Of a stretch of DNA of 64,000 nucleotides, positions 23,742-35,479 are shown piece by piece. A model generated the notes under the pieces. The model was not told the origin of the DNA. It made no database searches and saw nothing but the letters and a program-made list of their open reading frames with translations. A program made the position numbers and the translations under genes. The stretch comes from Collybiopsis luxurians FD-317 M1 (Eukaryota; Basidiomycota; Agaricomycetes; Agaricales; Omphalotaceae). Location of the stretch: assembly GCA_000827265.1 (NCBI GenBank), contig KN834751.1, positions 1,693,618-1,757,617 on the forward strand. The letters are read 5' to 3'. Position 1 is the first letter of the stretch. The number at the start of each line of letters is the position of its first letter.

Positions 23742-24096
23742 ACCACTGTATAAATACGACCACAAGTTCATGTAACACGTAAAGTTTTCCGGTTTATATC
23801 TAAGTAGCCGGGTAACCTCTAGGTTGTTGAATATGCCAGTCATCGGGTTGTCAATTTAATAATGGACCTATAGCTCTACGTGTCTATCTGGAGAGAGCGT
23901 GCTCACGTACCTTGTGACTTGCTTGCGACTGAGAAAACTGACTGCTCGACATCGCGGTCTTTGAATGTATGCAAAGCATCAAATGTCAAAGCCGTTGCAA
24001 ATGCCTTATTTGGCTACAAAATTGCAAAAGTATATAGTCGATACTGGACAGTGGTTAAGTGAGCATTATGATGGTTCAACATTCCAAGCTATGTCG
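23742..24096. other. Foreign spacer between MFS copies 3 and 4
   Basis: Sequence that replaces the expected promoter and N-terminal codons of MFS copy 3. Two overlapping short frames (23880-24062 and 23965-24189) have no recognisable motif. Confidence 0.4.
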
Positions 24097-25515
24097 TTAC
24101 TTTCTCAATATCCATATCATCCCCAACATGCAAGAAAAGCCGATGAAGGTTGCAAGCTAGGGAGTGTTAGAACAATGATCAAAACATGACTTGAGGATAG
24201 CACTTACACCGCTAAACACGGTAGGTCTTACCAAATAAATTCATTGTTGACCAGCGCACCGTCAATAGGTCCACCTGTACTCATGAAAAGGTGCAAGTGG
24301 ATTATATCATATTAAGTCACGTACATATCAGGGCCCCGATACCGCCAAACGCGAAAGCAATCCCGATTCTAGCTGAGAGCTCTGGGGCCCGAAGATTGAG
24401 AGCGTGATTCGGAATGAAGAGAGAAGTAAACTCACCCTATTTCGGCTTATTTCTTTGCGAAGCTGGCTAGAAGGAGACTGGCCAAAGAGATAGCCAAACA
24501 ACGCTGCAATGATAACAAACGACGCAACCTCTGCTCCTTTAGTTCCATCATCGCAAATATCATAATTGAACAGACACCCATTTCGAATATCAGCCTGTTT
24601 GCAACACCTATGCGGCGCACAAAAAAACCAGGAATAAGGCGGCCGAGAAAAGAACTGCCGTTGAGTAGAATAAGCTGTATATAACATTTTTCCGTGAGGA
24701 AAGACAGAAGAAAGGCGCTGCTACACTTACGATATAAAAGACAAATGCTGTATTCAATCCATAAAGCAATGCATCCAGCTGAATGTAGAAAAGTGGGTAG
24801 TAATATCCTGTCCCGAAAATCATGATTCTATAGCACCTAGATCAGCTTAAGTCCCCTCCCAGGTAGTAGGGCTCGAGAGGGTTCACATGCTGGCTCAGAG
24901 TTTTCAGAGTTCTCAGCCGGGGCTTACATACTGTGTCGAATACCTTGGAAACATGCAGTAAGCCAGTGAGCCCTATAGTAAATAACTCATCCTGCCTTGG
25001 CAATTTTTGCCCAGCCTTGAGGATTACTGTTCACAAAAGATAAATATTCATTGCAGAATCCAGTGCCACCACTCTGACTTATCAATTGCTCAAATGGTGC
25101 CAAGTCCCTTCTTCAAAAGCTGTTGCACATGTTCAACAGGCAAAGGAGTGGGTATAAAAGTGTAACAGCGGTGAAAGCAACGAAAGCAACGACATCGCAT
25201 AAAGACATTTTATTATTCTAGCGCAGTTTTATATTGAAATCTCAAGCCGGGGCTTGAGCCTGAGCCGGACCCCAGCCGTCAGATAGAGCCCGGCCTGAGT
25301 CCCTAGCCGGGCCCCAGCCGGCACACCACCATTCACCCACCAGTTGCACAAACATACGCTTCATCTTTTGCAATTTCCACATCTGCCGTAGAACTTAGGA
25401 AATCTATGACTGTATTTTCAATCCTATCAGGTGTTCGATCGGTGCATGAATCGGAGGTGGCATGATTATGGGAACCAGATTCCTCTGATGAGGGCTGCGA
25501 CGTAGAAGCTATGGC
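24097..25515 (-). pseudogene. MFS monocarboxylate-type transporter, array copy 4, degenerate
   Basis: The position of the start codon reads ATA instead of ATG, in ATAGCTTCT versus ATGGCTTCG in copy 2. The N-terminal tail (STSQPSSEESGSHN) is still recognisable. It then jumps directly to a KDEAYVCAT block that lies in the middle of the intact proteins, so helices 1-6 are deleted. An unrelated insertion of about 490 bases follows. The C-terminal half (GYYYPLFYIQLDAL, FFVRRIGVANRLIFEMGVC) continues with a stop in the block corresponding to ADNQAEIG. The last exon ends MIWILRK, stop at 24097. Not functional. Confidence 0.85.
24845..25330. other. Insertion inside MFS pseudogene, CCGG-rich short repeats
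   Basis: This stretch has no counterpart in copies 1-3, where the flanking exon pieces are separated only by a short intron. Its right end is packed with AGCCGGGGCTT/AGCCGGRCCC motifs (about 25245-25325) and one such motif recurs at the left (about 24915-24925). Such clustered short motifs resemble subterminal repeats of DNA transposons. I could not define terminal repeats or a target duplication. Confidence 0.45.
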
Positions 25516-26112
25516 TGGACTTTCATCCAGACACACCAGCTTTATACGTAGTCCAAGTCAACGCCTACGAGTACAGCTTTCGTTGTTGGAGTAATAGGAA
25601 AGATATCGAAAAGAAGCAAGTGTAATCGAGTTATGAGGAAAAACTTAAGTATCTCTGCATTTCACGATTGATCAAGTATTTGGACGAAGCACGAGATGTC
25701 GACCAATGACATCTTGGTATCTTTATATAGGTAAGGAATACCGCGGAGAAAAAAGGTTCTTCCCGAATGGAGAAAGATGTTAGAATCTCCTATGCGATCG
25801 CCAATTCAGTGTCGGTACTCAGCGAACTCAACTCCCAACATAGCTCAGTTAAGGTAGGCTTCCTCTCCCAGGGTTTTTATCCTTCACCCAGCCTGCCGAA
25901 TAAACCGCGAAACCAGAATGTGAAAAGAGATTGGTATCAGCTCAGCTGGGTTAATTCTATCACAAGTTAATCATCATAATTAAGAGAAGTCGAATTCTAG
26001 TCGTAGTAATATCTATCAATACCGATAATAGCATTGCATAAGAGTACATTAGAGGTCAACATGAAGAAACTATACGTAGAATATGTCGTTAAAGTGGTCT
26101 CAAAGTGATAAA
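25516..26112. other. No supported gene between MFS array and ABC transporter
   Basis: No frame with recognisable content. The left half would have been the promoter of MFS copy 4, and the right end is the 3-prime UTR of the ABC gene. Confidence 0.45.
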
Positions 26113-29100
26113 TTAGTTTTTCTTCTTCGTGTTCTTTGGAACTCTTCCCAGCCAGTAAAAGCCAAGCGCAGCAAACTAGAGGCATTAACGTATTGTTAAG
26201 AAACATATCAGCTTAGTGAAAGGGAGCTAGCACATACCACATTGAACACAATGTAGGCCCACATCAAGCCAAAGTTCCTCCAACGATTAGAGTAGAAGCT
26301 GTTGACTTCTGCAAGGAAGGCATTCGTGTTCGTGATGGAGCAAAACTCGCACTGGGAAGTAGCATTTGGGTTTGAAATTAAGCCTCCCGCAAACGATATG
26401 TAGGCCCGGAGGTATTCCCCGCACGTCTGTCCTGTTGGTGGATCAAACAGAGAGACTTCGACAGAGGAGCAAAAGGCTGGAGCGTTGGCGAGGCTGACGG
26501 AAAGCATCGCGTCTACCAGATATGTGAAAGGCGACACTCGATACATGAATATCCAGAAGCCGGGAAGATTTGAAGGTGACGCGAGAACACTATACAAGTC
26601 AAGCGAATATAAATCAGTCACATCAAAGTACAGAAACTATAAGTACCTACCCGCAGAAGAGGATGCATAAGGAGAATAATAACTGAGCAATGTTGCCGCC
26701 ATTCTCAGCCACTTCTACTGCAGCAATTACCATGTGCGTGAAGGTCGACGTGAACATCAAGAAGGACCACAGAAGTAAGAATAAGAGGCCTCCACGTTCG
26801 GTAACTGCGCCCGTTGGTTCCGCGTTCCGATAGAGTCCGATAGGATAATACCAGCAGAAGAAGATCAGAACAGACATGAGCGTGTTCCAAGGCAGTTCAG
26901 CGCAGATATTTGCCAACATGAAAGCGAGCCATGAATAGGCTTTTGATGGGCGCTCGCGAACTTCGTAAAGAGAGCGCTGAGTGACAAAGTGCGGCATGAT
27001 CTGGTTGACCAAATTTCCGAAGATCGTCATTAGCATGAACACGGAGAACATCTGGTTCTGTAGTCCCTGAAGCGTGTTGTCTGCCCTGTAAAACGAGAAT
27101 CCGATGAATAATGCCTGTTCAAAAAAAAGTTAGAGGAGAAATACAGTCCGCATAAAGTAGAGACATACAGTGGTAATGGAGAGGAATGTCTTTGACCAGA
27201 TATAGCTGGGCGTACGATAAAGCTGTTGAAAGACACGGTACAAGCACAGCCTAAACTGAGGCGAGAACGGTGCAGCGAATTCGCTATAATCACTCGAACG
27301 ACGTTTTTCTTCGGCAGTCGGTTGAGGCCTGATCTGGGCAAGTTCGCGCTTCCTTGCAAGCTCCTTCTTCATGGCAATATACTCGTCACTCTGTCGCCAC
27401 GCTTCCGCGTAATCTCGTTCGGCGACCGCACCAGGAGCAGCTCCGATGACTTGAAGCATCCATTCGGCTGGATTGGCATCGGGAGGACAAGGGCTGGCAC
27501 CCTGACGCTCAAAGTAGGACGTCAATGTCTTCGAGTTTTCTCCGATTTCTCCAAAGTAGACAGTACGACCACCGCTCGCCAAGAACAGGAGACGGTCGAA
27601 TCCTTGGAAAAGAAGTGAACTTGGCTGGTGAAATTGAGATCTCTCAAGCAGTACATCGGATATAGCAGGCACACACCTGGTGTATAGTACACAAAATCGC
27701 CTGACCATTATTTGCCAGATCGCGCAGGAGGGTACAGATAGACCAAGCAGTTTGACTGTCCAGACCGGAGGTTGGCTCGTCAAGAAACAAAAGAAGCTTA
27801 GGTTTGGCGGCTAGCTCAACACCAATGGTTAGTCGTTTGCGCTGTTCGACATTAAGACCTGAAAAAGTAAAATGTGTATAGGGAACCACATCAACCTGCT
27901 GCACGTTACACACCTTCTCCAGGGACACCAACAACGGCGTCAGCATATTTTTCCATGCCCAACAAACGAATGATCTCGGAGCAATATGCAACCTTTTCCT
28001 CATCCGGAACGTCTCGAGGTTGTCGGAGTCGGGCGCTAAATACCAGCGCCTCGCGGACAGTTGATGTTTGAAGATGCAGATCCTGCTGCTGTACGTATCC
28101 AGTTTTTCGCTGGAAGGACTCATCTCTTTGATGTCCATCAACAAACATGCTTCCAGTTACGACGCCCATGGTAACGCGGCTAGCGAGGACATCCAGTAGT
28201 GTTGTCTTCCCAGCACCCGAAGCACCCTAAACGCGAAAGAAAGGTCAGCTATGAATTGCGCGAATTGAAGATACAAACTTACCATTAACGCAGTCAAAGT
28301 CCCGGGCTCAACCCATCCATCGACATTATCCAAAAGTCTACGAGGCGTACCCTTGATCTTAATATCATAACACACATCTTCCCAATGGAAAATCGAAGTC
28401 TGTTTCTGGAGTCCAGCAACGTCCTCCACACCTTTTGGCTTTTCCTCGATGCGATCTTTCACAGGACGAGCTGATTCTTCATCATTAGTCTTGTTCAAGT
28501 TCGTCTCTTCAGGGACATGGCCTCGACGGAATACCAAGACCTCGCCTTTGCTCTTCGCGGCTGTAATGTACTCGGTGGCTATCAAACAGGTTGACAGAAA
28601 GAATACCGTAAAGCCCCATATGATGCCGAGATTCCTGTTCAAGTGATGGATTTAGCGAATCACTTAAGCTCTATATCAGGATCGCGTACCTCCACAGATG
28701 CGACTTGAAGTAGTGAAAACTAACAGCTAGGTACGCTGTTCCCTCCACAATGCTGGACCCCGCCTGAGCCCCAGTTGTAGCACAGATATGCTCGGTCCCT
28801 GTAACGTTCGTATAACCGGGTCCACTAGGAATGAACGAAACGCAAGGGAACTCCCGTCCATTGAACTCGTTGACCATTAGACTCTCGAAGGCGTACGCGA
28901 TAGGGTTAATGTAGTTGATCCATCTGAACCAAGGATGCATATCTGCAATAGGAATCGTGAATCCGGTGTAAATAATAAGAGCAAGCATAATGATAGCAGC
29001 AGGAGCCATGGCTTGGGCTATCGTCCGGGATGAAGCACCGATAGTACGAAAGATCATGGACATTGTGAGGGTACAGGAGAAAGAGAAAAGCAGGAAAATG

Positions 29101-31295
29101 AAGAAATGGGCCGGCGTTCGTCGCAAGTTGGTCATGAAATAGAGCGTTACATTGAACGTGATGCTGGCAATTGAAAAGAAATCGGTCATTGATTTCCGGG
29201 AAAACAAAGACGAGTTGAACTTACGCAGTTATGATTTTTGCGGGCAGGTCACAGATCATCGCAGAAACCGACTCAGAAAAAGGATGATAGAATGCCATCC
29301 GGGAGTGTTTTTCGACGATGGGTCGTTGCTCATAAAGTGTTAAGATCTAGGAATGTGGCGGGGTTAATAGCATGCGGTGAAGAAAAGGGAAGAATCCTAC
29401 TTCCAAAACACTACTAAAAGCATTCATCAAGATCGCCCAGAACAGCAACGCTCCTCGAGAGTAGAAGCTGCCAGTATCACTCGGCAGATTGTAGAAGATA
29501 CTCGAGATGATCAAACAGAAAAAGAAATTCCCCAGAATGGTCGTGAAAAAGAGCGACATATCTCCTTGAAGACGTTGGAAACCTCGGGATAAGCATAGTT
29601 TGATTTGCATGGGGACCGAAATGGTGTAAGGAGATTTTGAACCACTGGTAATTGACGTCAGATCTCGAAAGTAAACCGAAAAACAAGATGTACACACAGC
29701 CCTTTAGCCTGAACACTCTTCCTCGAGGCTCTAAACTTGCTCAACTGTGTTCCGCCGATAGGAAACTCTTGATTAAATTGTTCGATTTCCTGGAGTAGTC
29801 TCTTTCGATCAGAACTCTCTTTCCACACGCGAGCAAATTCGTCGGGGGTTCGTGGAACTCGAGATTCATAACCTGGCCGAGCTCGGCGCTCAGCAGGATT
29901 GGTAAGGGACTAGAGGGACATGATTCCTTCAACACTGCTTGGTCCAGAGAAGCAAACTTCGTACCGTAAGGAAATCCGCGGTCGTTTGTCGGTCTGGACA
30001 ATGGAAACCCATATCCACGAAAAACTTTTTCGCATCCTCGGTAGGTCCAAAGTAGATTTGTCGGCCTTCATAGAGAACCGTGACCTTGTCAAAGATCTAC
30101 CAAAATTTGAAATTAAAAAGGGACGTTGAATAGAGGGACTACATACATCGTAAATGCTCTGTGACGCCTGATAAACAGCTATAATAGCAGTAGAGCCCAT
30201 ATATTTAGCTGAGATGTTGACGTTCTTGATGAATTCCAAGGCTGTAGCACTATCCAGCCCACGCGTACTGTTATCCCAACACTGCAATGGAGAGCCTGCG
30301 AGAACCACCTCAGCCAAGCTGACCCGCTTCCTTTCCCCGCCACTGACGCCGCGTATGAAGTCGTTCCCAACCTTGGTGTTGACTGTATGTGAAAGACCGA
30401 ATATAGCCATTACTACATCCTTCATGTGCTCTGCCCACTGTTCACGAGTAACTCCAGGCAAACGGGTACGAGGGGTACGAGCTCGCGCAGCAAAAGAGAG
30501 TGTTTGACCGACAGTGAGGTTTGGGAAATGAACTTCGGTCTCGGCATTGTACACCACTTCGCCACGGAAGTCCTTGTGCATTGTTTCCCATGGTATACCT
30601 AGGGTGTTTCCGTCAGACAATGAAACGAGGATCACAATGAGATGCGGCGCAAACCCTGGTAATTAATTTTAACATCATCGCCAACGTAGAACCCATGAGT
30701 CTCGCCAGAAAGCGTTTTGAGTAATGTAGTGCAACCACTAGACGCGTGTTATAGATCCTAGCAACGCGACTTGATCAACATGCCCTTACCTGCCAGGAGG
30801 TCCCAGAACTACGAGCATCTCCCCTTGCTTCACTAGTCCTTCAAAGTCCCTCAGAATGTCCACACGCCTCCCTTTCCTGCCAAATAACCCCGCAATCATG
30901 CTCGGAATATCGAGAAGGATGTTACCGACTGTCTTCTGATGATCTGCTGCTGAACCGTACCCATGAACATTCAGGTTTGTAAAGCCAACGCCGGCAGTTC
31001 GTGTAGGATATCGTTCTGGATCGCGAGAAGTAATGGCAAGAACAGAACGAATCCATTTAGTATAGTCGAATTTCCCGGAAAGAGGATTCAATGAATCATG
31101 TTCGGTTCCGATGAAAGGGTTGTGACCATCGATTGTGCCAGTCTCTTGTGCCTTTCCAGACCGAACGCTCATCTTGGTGACTGTCCGTGCTAATTGAGTG
31201 ACATGTTCAACCTGGGAGCCTTCGAGAGTAACCGCGTCGGCTTGGGAACCAGAAGAAGCGTCCGAATGGCCTAAAGGCCATTTTTCGTCTGTCAT
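26113..31295 (-). CDS. PDR-type (ABCG) full-size ABC transporter
   Basis: A plasma-membrane drug and lipid efflux pump of the fungal pleiotropic drug resistance family, order (NBD-TMD)2, interrupted by many short introns. The N-terminus MTDEKWPLG starts an acidic tail with [20 protein letters not shown]1 has a Walker A split by an intron ([16 protein letters not shown]), signature [13 protein letters not shown] and Walker-B region [15 protein letters not shown], where the expected D is in the PDR-type CWDN form. TMD1 ends near [21 protein letters not shown]2 has [36 protein letters not shown] and [20 protein letters not shown]2 follows, and the C-terminus reads [18 protein letters not shown]. 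All key elements are visible, so it is likely functional. It sits next to the MFS array, making this a transporter-rich segment. Confidence 0.93.
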
Positions 31296-31860
31296 AGCGG
31301 TAGAAAGGGAGAGCAAAAAGGATTGCCTGTGTATCTCGCGTGTATAACAAAATATACTATATAGATCAAAGACCGGGTAGACATACCCCGCTGACACGGA
31401 AGAAATGACCCACGGAGTTTACTCCCGCCCGGCGGCCCCTGCCGCCCAAAAATTGATTGATCTTTTTCCTACGCTTGGCGGGCTCTGAATGTATAGAATT
31501 CTAAATGTATAAAATCTTCAATCCATCGGATGAAGTCGTGTATGCTTTCCTTTCTGTTCCGTTTAGGTCCCAATCGTACCATATATCCTGAAGCTTGAAG
31601 CTTGAAGACTTAGAGGACTCGGGGTCACCAACTGTCAAGTCGCCAGACGGCGCGCCAATGCCGGTCCATTTCTCCAAGGATTATGATCAGACTCAGAAAT
31701 CATCCTAGTACTATATTCAAGCTTTCAAACCCTACCCTTGCCCTACCGCAAACATACGATCTGGGGAAACACATTGATTATCAAGTTGGATTCGAGAGTC
31801 TTCGATACCGCGAATGATAGCCACGTAAAGTTTAGTACGTACTCAACTTCTCCACTTCTA
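31296..31860. promoter_or_regulatory. ABC transporter promoter region
   Basis: The region between the ABC start codon and the GH76 stop codon. A TATA-like ATATACTATATAG lies near 31350-31362, about 60 bases upstream of the ATG on the minus strand. A repeated AAGCTTGAAGCTTGAAG stretch occurs near 31590-31606. Confidence 0.4.
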
Positions 31861-33778
31861 CTAACACGGCCCGTATTCTGCATTGGCAACATGCGCCATG
31901 ATCCCACTAGCCAAAGCCTGAACACTGAATATCGACCCACCCTGGAAAAAAAAATCATAAAAGTCGAACGATCAGTTAACTGCGAGCTTCCCCCGCGGTG
32001 TTTCAACTTTTCTTCTAATCAAAACACGCACCTTGTTTGCCCCGTACCACACGGAACCAATATCAAGCTGAGAATCTGTAGCGGTGTGGAGAACAGCGTT
32101 GCTCTGGGCACCTATGAAAGAGCCGTATTTCTTGACCAGTTCAGGGTGTTTTGACTGAACGTTGGCAAATGTAATAAGATATTGTAGATGCTTGAGCCAT
32201 ATACCCTACATAGCAATTAATTAAGAGGCAAAATTGACGTATCAACTTGTCCTTACCTTGAAGATTTGCTATTCGTGGAGTTAGGACATGGAATAGACAT
32301 CGGATATCAGAATAGGGCATTACCTGGTCCGTGTCGCACGGTGTACCTTCCAGCTTTACATCGTCGCAAGACTCCTTCAGTATTCCATTTTCAGTCAAAT
32401 CTTTTATGGTAGCATCGATCGTAATTTCCGCCTCCGATATAAGCGTTTCATTTCCGGTTGCTGCGTATAGTGATCCAAGCCCCGAAAGGATCACGCCTTG
32501 ATTATAGGTCCAAGTAGTCTACGAAGAACCTGGATAAAAACGGAATTGCCAAACAGGGAAGGATATTACCGACCTCGCCGTTATTCACGCAAGTACCGAA
32601 TACGAGACCATCGTTGTACAATCCTTGAGCATTACGCATGCCAGAACCCTCGACTAAAAGCAATCGGAAGCAGCATTGTTAGATAGCATCTACGACCGAA
32701 CAGCTATTGCTCACTCCATGCCCATGACTGAATAAATAATCGGGCTACGTTAGAACAGATTTGGTAACTCAGTAGCTCTAAATGTTAGCACCTTCTTTGC
32801 GTTTTCGAGGTAAGTTTCGTTTTTGAATCGAAGATAACCTTAGTCACAAACATTTGAGAACTTTCGTAAGAAGGAAAAACGAACGTAGCTGACGACCCAC
32901 CCTGAGCCGACAATGTCAAGAAAAGCTCATTTGTTATCGCGTTCTTGTACGTGTGATCCACCGTCCACCAAACTGCACCAACCAAAACGGTAGCCGATAA
33001 GCTAAATGAACGATAATAGAGTTATCTCACTCTTACCTCCTCCCCCACATGTATCATCCCAATTAGATGCGATAAGATCGTAGACTGTCGCTGCGGCCGC
33101 CTATGCAGAGAACGATAAAATTAGCACTTGATGCACATAAAAAAATCTAGGGAAAAACTTACGAAATAGTCGTCTACATTCGGCTCCCCGTGGGCAGCCT
33201 TATAATCTGCCATAGTCCACAGAGCAAGAACAGCCCACTTGAAGTTTTTAGAGCGTCAGGAGAGTAGGGAAGACTAGTAGGAAAATGGACGTGTTCACCC
33301 CAGCGTCATCGATAAATGGACCTGTAAAGGTTGACCAATCCGTCTCCGGAATGAGTGCGGCGCTGCCCAAGAAAGTAGTATCGGCAAGGCCGTCGAAATC
33401 TGTCCGACCAGTTTGCAGCATGAGTAGGTGTAGCGTTTCCATCGTGTTCTTTAACGCGAGTGTCAAGGTGAGGAGCTACTGTGAGAAGGGACATCGGGTG
33501 AAACTGCTCACTGAATCTGTCCAAAACGATCCATCAAAGGAGCTACCATTAACAGGGTCATAGTATGCGCTGTCATAATGGTGTGCTTCAGTCTGTACCA
33601 AGGAAGAAGGTAATATTATTTGTTCATTTCCGAAAAAGAGCAGTTGAGCCAAACGTACGAAAGCCAAAGTGACTGTGGCAGGACACTCCGATCTGCTTTG
33701 AATGTGTTGTCCCAAGACACCTCCGAGCAGATTCAAGGCGAAAGCTAGAAAGACCTGGGGTAAGAAATTCGAACGCAT
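31861..33778 (-). CDS. Secreted GH76 alpha-1,6-mannanase-like protein
   Basis: Glycoside hydrolase family 76 acts on alpha-1,6-mannan; fungal members (DCW1/DFG5 group and secreted relatives) work at the cell wall. A signal peptide opens the protein (MRSNFLPQVFLAFALNLLGG, then VLGQ). After splicing, the catalytic-type Asp pair lies in IDDAG|WAVLALWTMADYK, matching the family pattern DDxGWW/A. Further blocks are NWDDTCGGG|VWWTVDHTYKNAITNELFLTLSA, ILSGLGSLYAAT, VKKYGSFIGAQSNAVL and GSVWYGANK|GGSIFSVQALASGIMAHVANAEYG, ending PC. The C-terminus has no GPI-like hydrophobic tail, so it is probably secreted rather than anchored. It is cut by many short introns. Confidence 0.9.
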
Positions 33779-34600
33779 GGTGAATATTTTCTCTAAACAA
33801 CTGGCCCACCTCGAGTGATATTTATAAAGTGCATCAGGCACGAGTCCGAACGATACTGACCACTGAGAGGTACCGCAGAGTGCAAGTGACCTATAACTCG
33901 CGAATCATATGGCTGAGAAGCGTGTGGGGGGTCTATTGTACTAAGAGAACCCAGGGCAGACCAATTATAAGGCAGTCAACTGCCACAAGCTGAACCTGTC
34001 TATCTTCAATTGAGGTAACCCGAAAGTCAATATGAACAAGTCGAGGAAGATGAAATGCTGACCATAGAACCGGCTTGTGACCAATCTACAACAGTCGAAA
34101 GTCGTAATTCTGACATTAATGTGAGACCATCTGCGCTTATTTGGTACCGTTCGGTTCAAGTTATTCGGCAAGGAATAATAGTACGCGTACCGTTCAAGCT
34201 GTATGCTATCTAGGCCCAGTTTTCTGTGTCTCTCAGACTTCTTGGCATGTTCCTTACGTCAAGACTCGGGAATTCGAAGCACGTCCGTAGAAGAAGCAGC
34301 GATGATAGTGGATGCTCATGGGGGTAGGAAGAAGAGTGATTCTCAGTGATTCCGCTCAAATTCCGCCGAACGGCTGACACGGTTGTGGCGTGGGAACTTG
34401 AAATGTGCTTTCTTGCGCGCGCGCTTACTTCCTTTTCGTGTATGTTATAAGAGGCCTTGGGGCCTTCTTGCATCATAAGGAGATTGCGATCGTTAATATG
34501 CAATACTCGAAACGCTTTCGAACAAAATGTTCATACACAGAGTTCCACCGACTTTCTGACAACTAGGGCTTTTTGTAACTTCATACTGCCCGGCGATGTA
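33779..34600. other. Intergenic; possible 3-prime exons of the HExxH gene
   Basis: The first part is the promoter of the GH76 gene. On the minus strand, a frame near 34400-34520 reads LHINDRNLLMMQEGPKASYN. This looks protein-like and may be the last exon of the HExxH gene upstream of it. I could not fix the joining intron. Confidence 0.4.
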
Positions 34601-35479
34601 TTATATTCGTCGAAATGTCCCTCCTCTCTCATACTTTGTCTCAGCATCCCATACAGCGAATGGAGTCACTTCTAGTTGGTATCCGGAGTCGTCGATCCCA
34701 TGATGAACTGGAGTTTCTTGGGATTGGAACATGTATTTGGCAAATAGATGTGTGAGCTCGTGAAAAATAGGCGTCACTACCATAAACATGCTATACAACG
34801 CGTGGTCAGGCCAACCGCTCAAATCCTACATGTATTTATAGATTTGATTTTGTCTCAGTTTGTTTGGAAATGAATATCGCATACCTCCACGTTAAGATTC
34901 TCGTTCTTCCAAACCCAGTTCAAGTTGAGAGCTGCATCCGCCAAAATAAATTTCGTTAATGTCATCTCCAGTGCACTTATCAATGCATGCGCCCAATTCA
35001 ATTTTGTTCCGAAGAACAATCAGTGGCGTTGATAATGGCAGATAGTTCTGGAGAATGTTGAAAGAAGGTGAGTTACTCGGAGTTGATACTCCCAGCTCGT
35101 CGAGCTCCCTTTGACGAAAGAGCTGGGTCCATTGGCCTCGTCGATATGCTGCTAGGTTCAGATTATCCATAAAGCGATTCATTATTGGCTTCATGCAGAG
35201 TTCTGAAAAAGCGGGTGAATTGGCAGCATATGTCAGCGCAAATGAGGCGAACTCGCCAATAGCCTCGCCAGAAAGATTGCTTTCTACAGTTTTGCCAGAG
35301 GTACTGATCCAGCGGTGGATAACGCGAGCTGCCAACTTGTTGTTTTCCGGGATAGGAGCGCCTTTACGTCGTTCTGCACCTTCGATATGTTCTTGGATAT
35401 ATTGATTGAGTTTGATATCCTCTGTATTCCATGTCTCTGCATTGTTGAAGCAAGGAAAGAAGAAAAAATGTGCCCCCAT
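34601..35479 (-). CDS. Unrecognised protein with a zinc-peptidase-like HExxH motif
   Basis: I do not recognise the family. The first segment starts MGAHFFFFPCFNNAETWN and includes AARVIHRWISTSGKTVESN, EFASFALTYAANSPAFSELCMKP and QWTQLFRQRELDELGV. A later segment, after at least one intron, reads LNWVWKNENLNVE|DLSGWPDHALYSMF, then TPIFHELTHLFAKYMF. HELTH fits the HExxH signature of zincin metallopeptidases. A third ligand is not evident. The downstream VTPFAVWDAETKYERGG is also conserved-looking. The two segments are in different frames, so the intron structure is uncertain, and the true C-terminus may lie as far as about 34380. No signal peptide is obvious at the chosen start. Confidence 0.5.

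Noticed and set aside
33285..33563. Plus-strand frame within the GH76 gene
   Set aside because: Antisense shadow; the minus-strand exons contain the family motifs.
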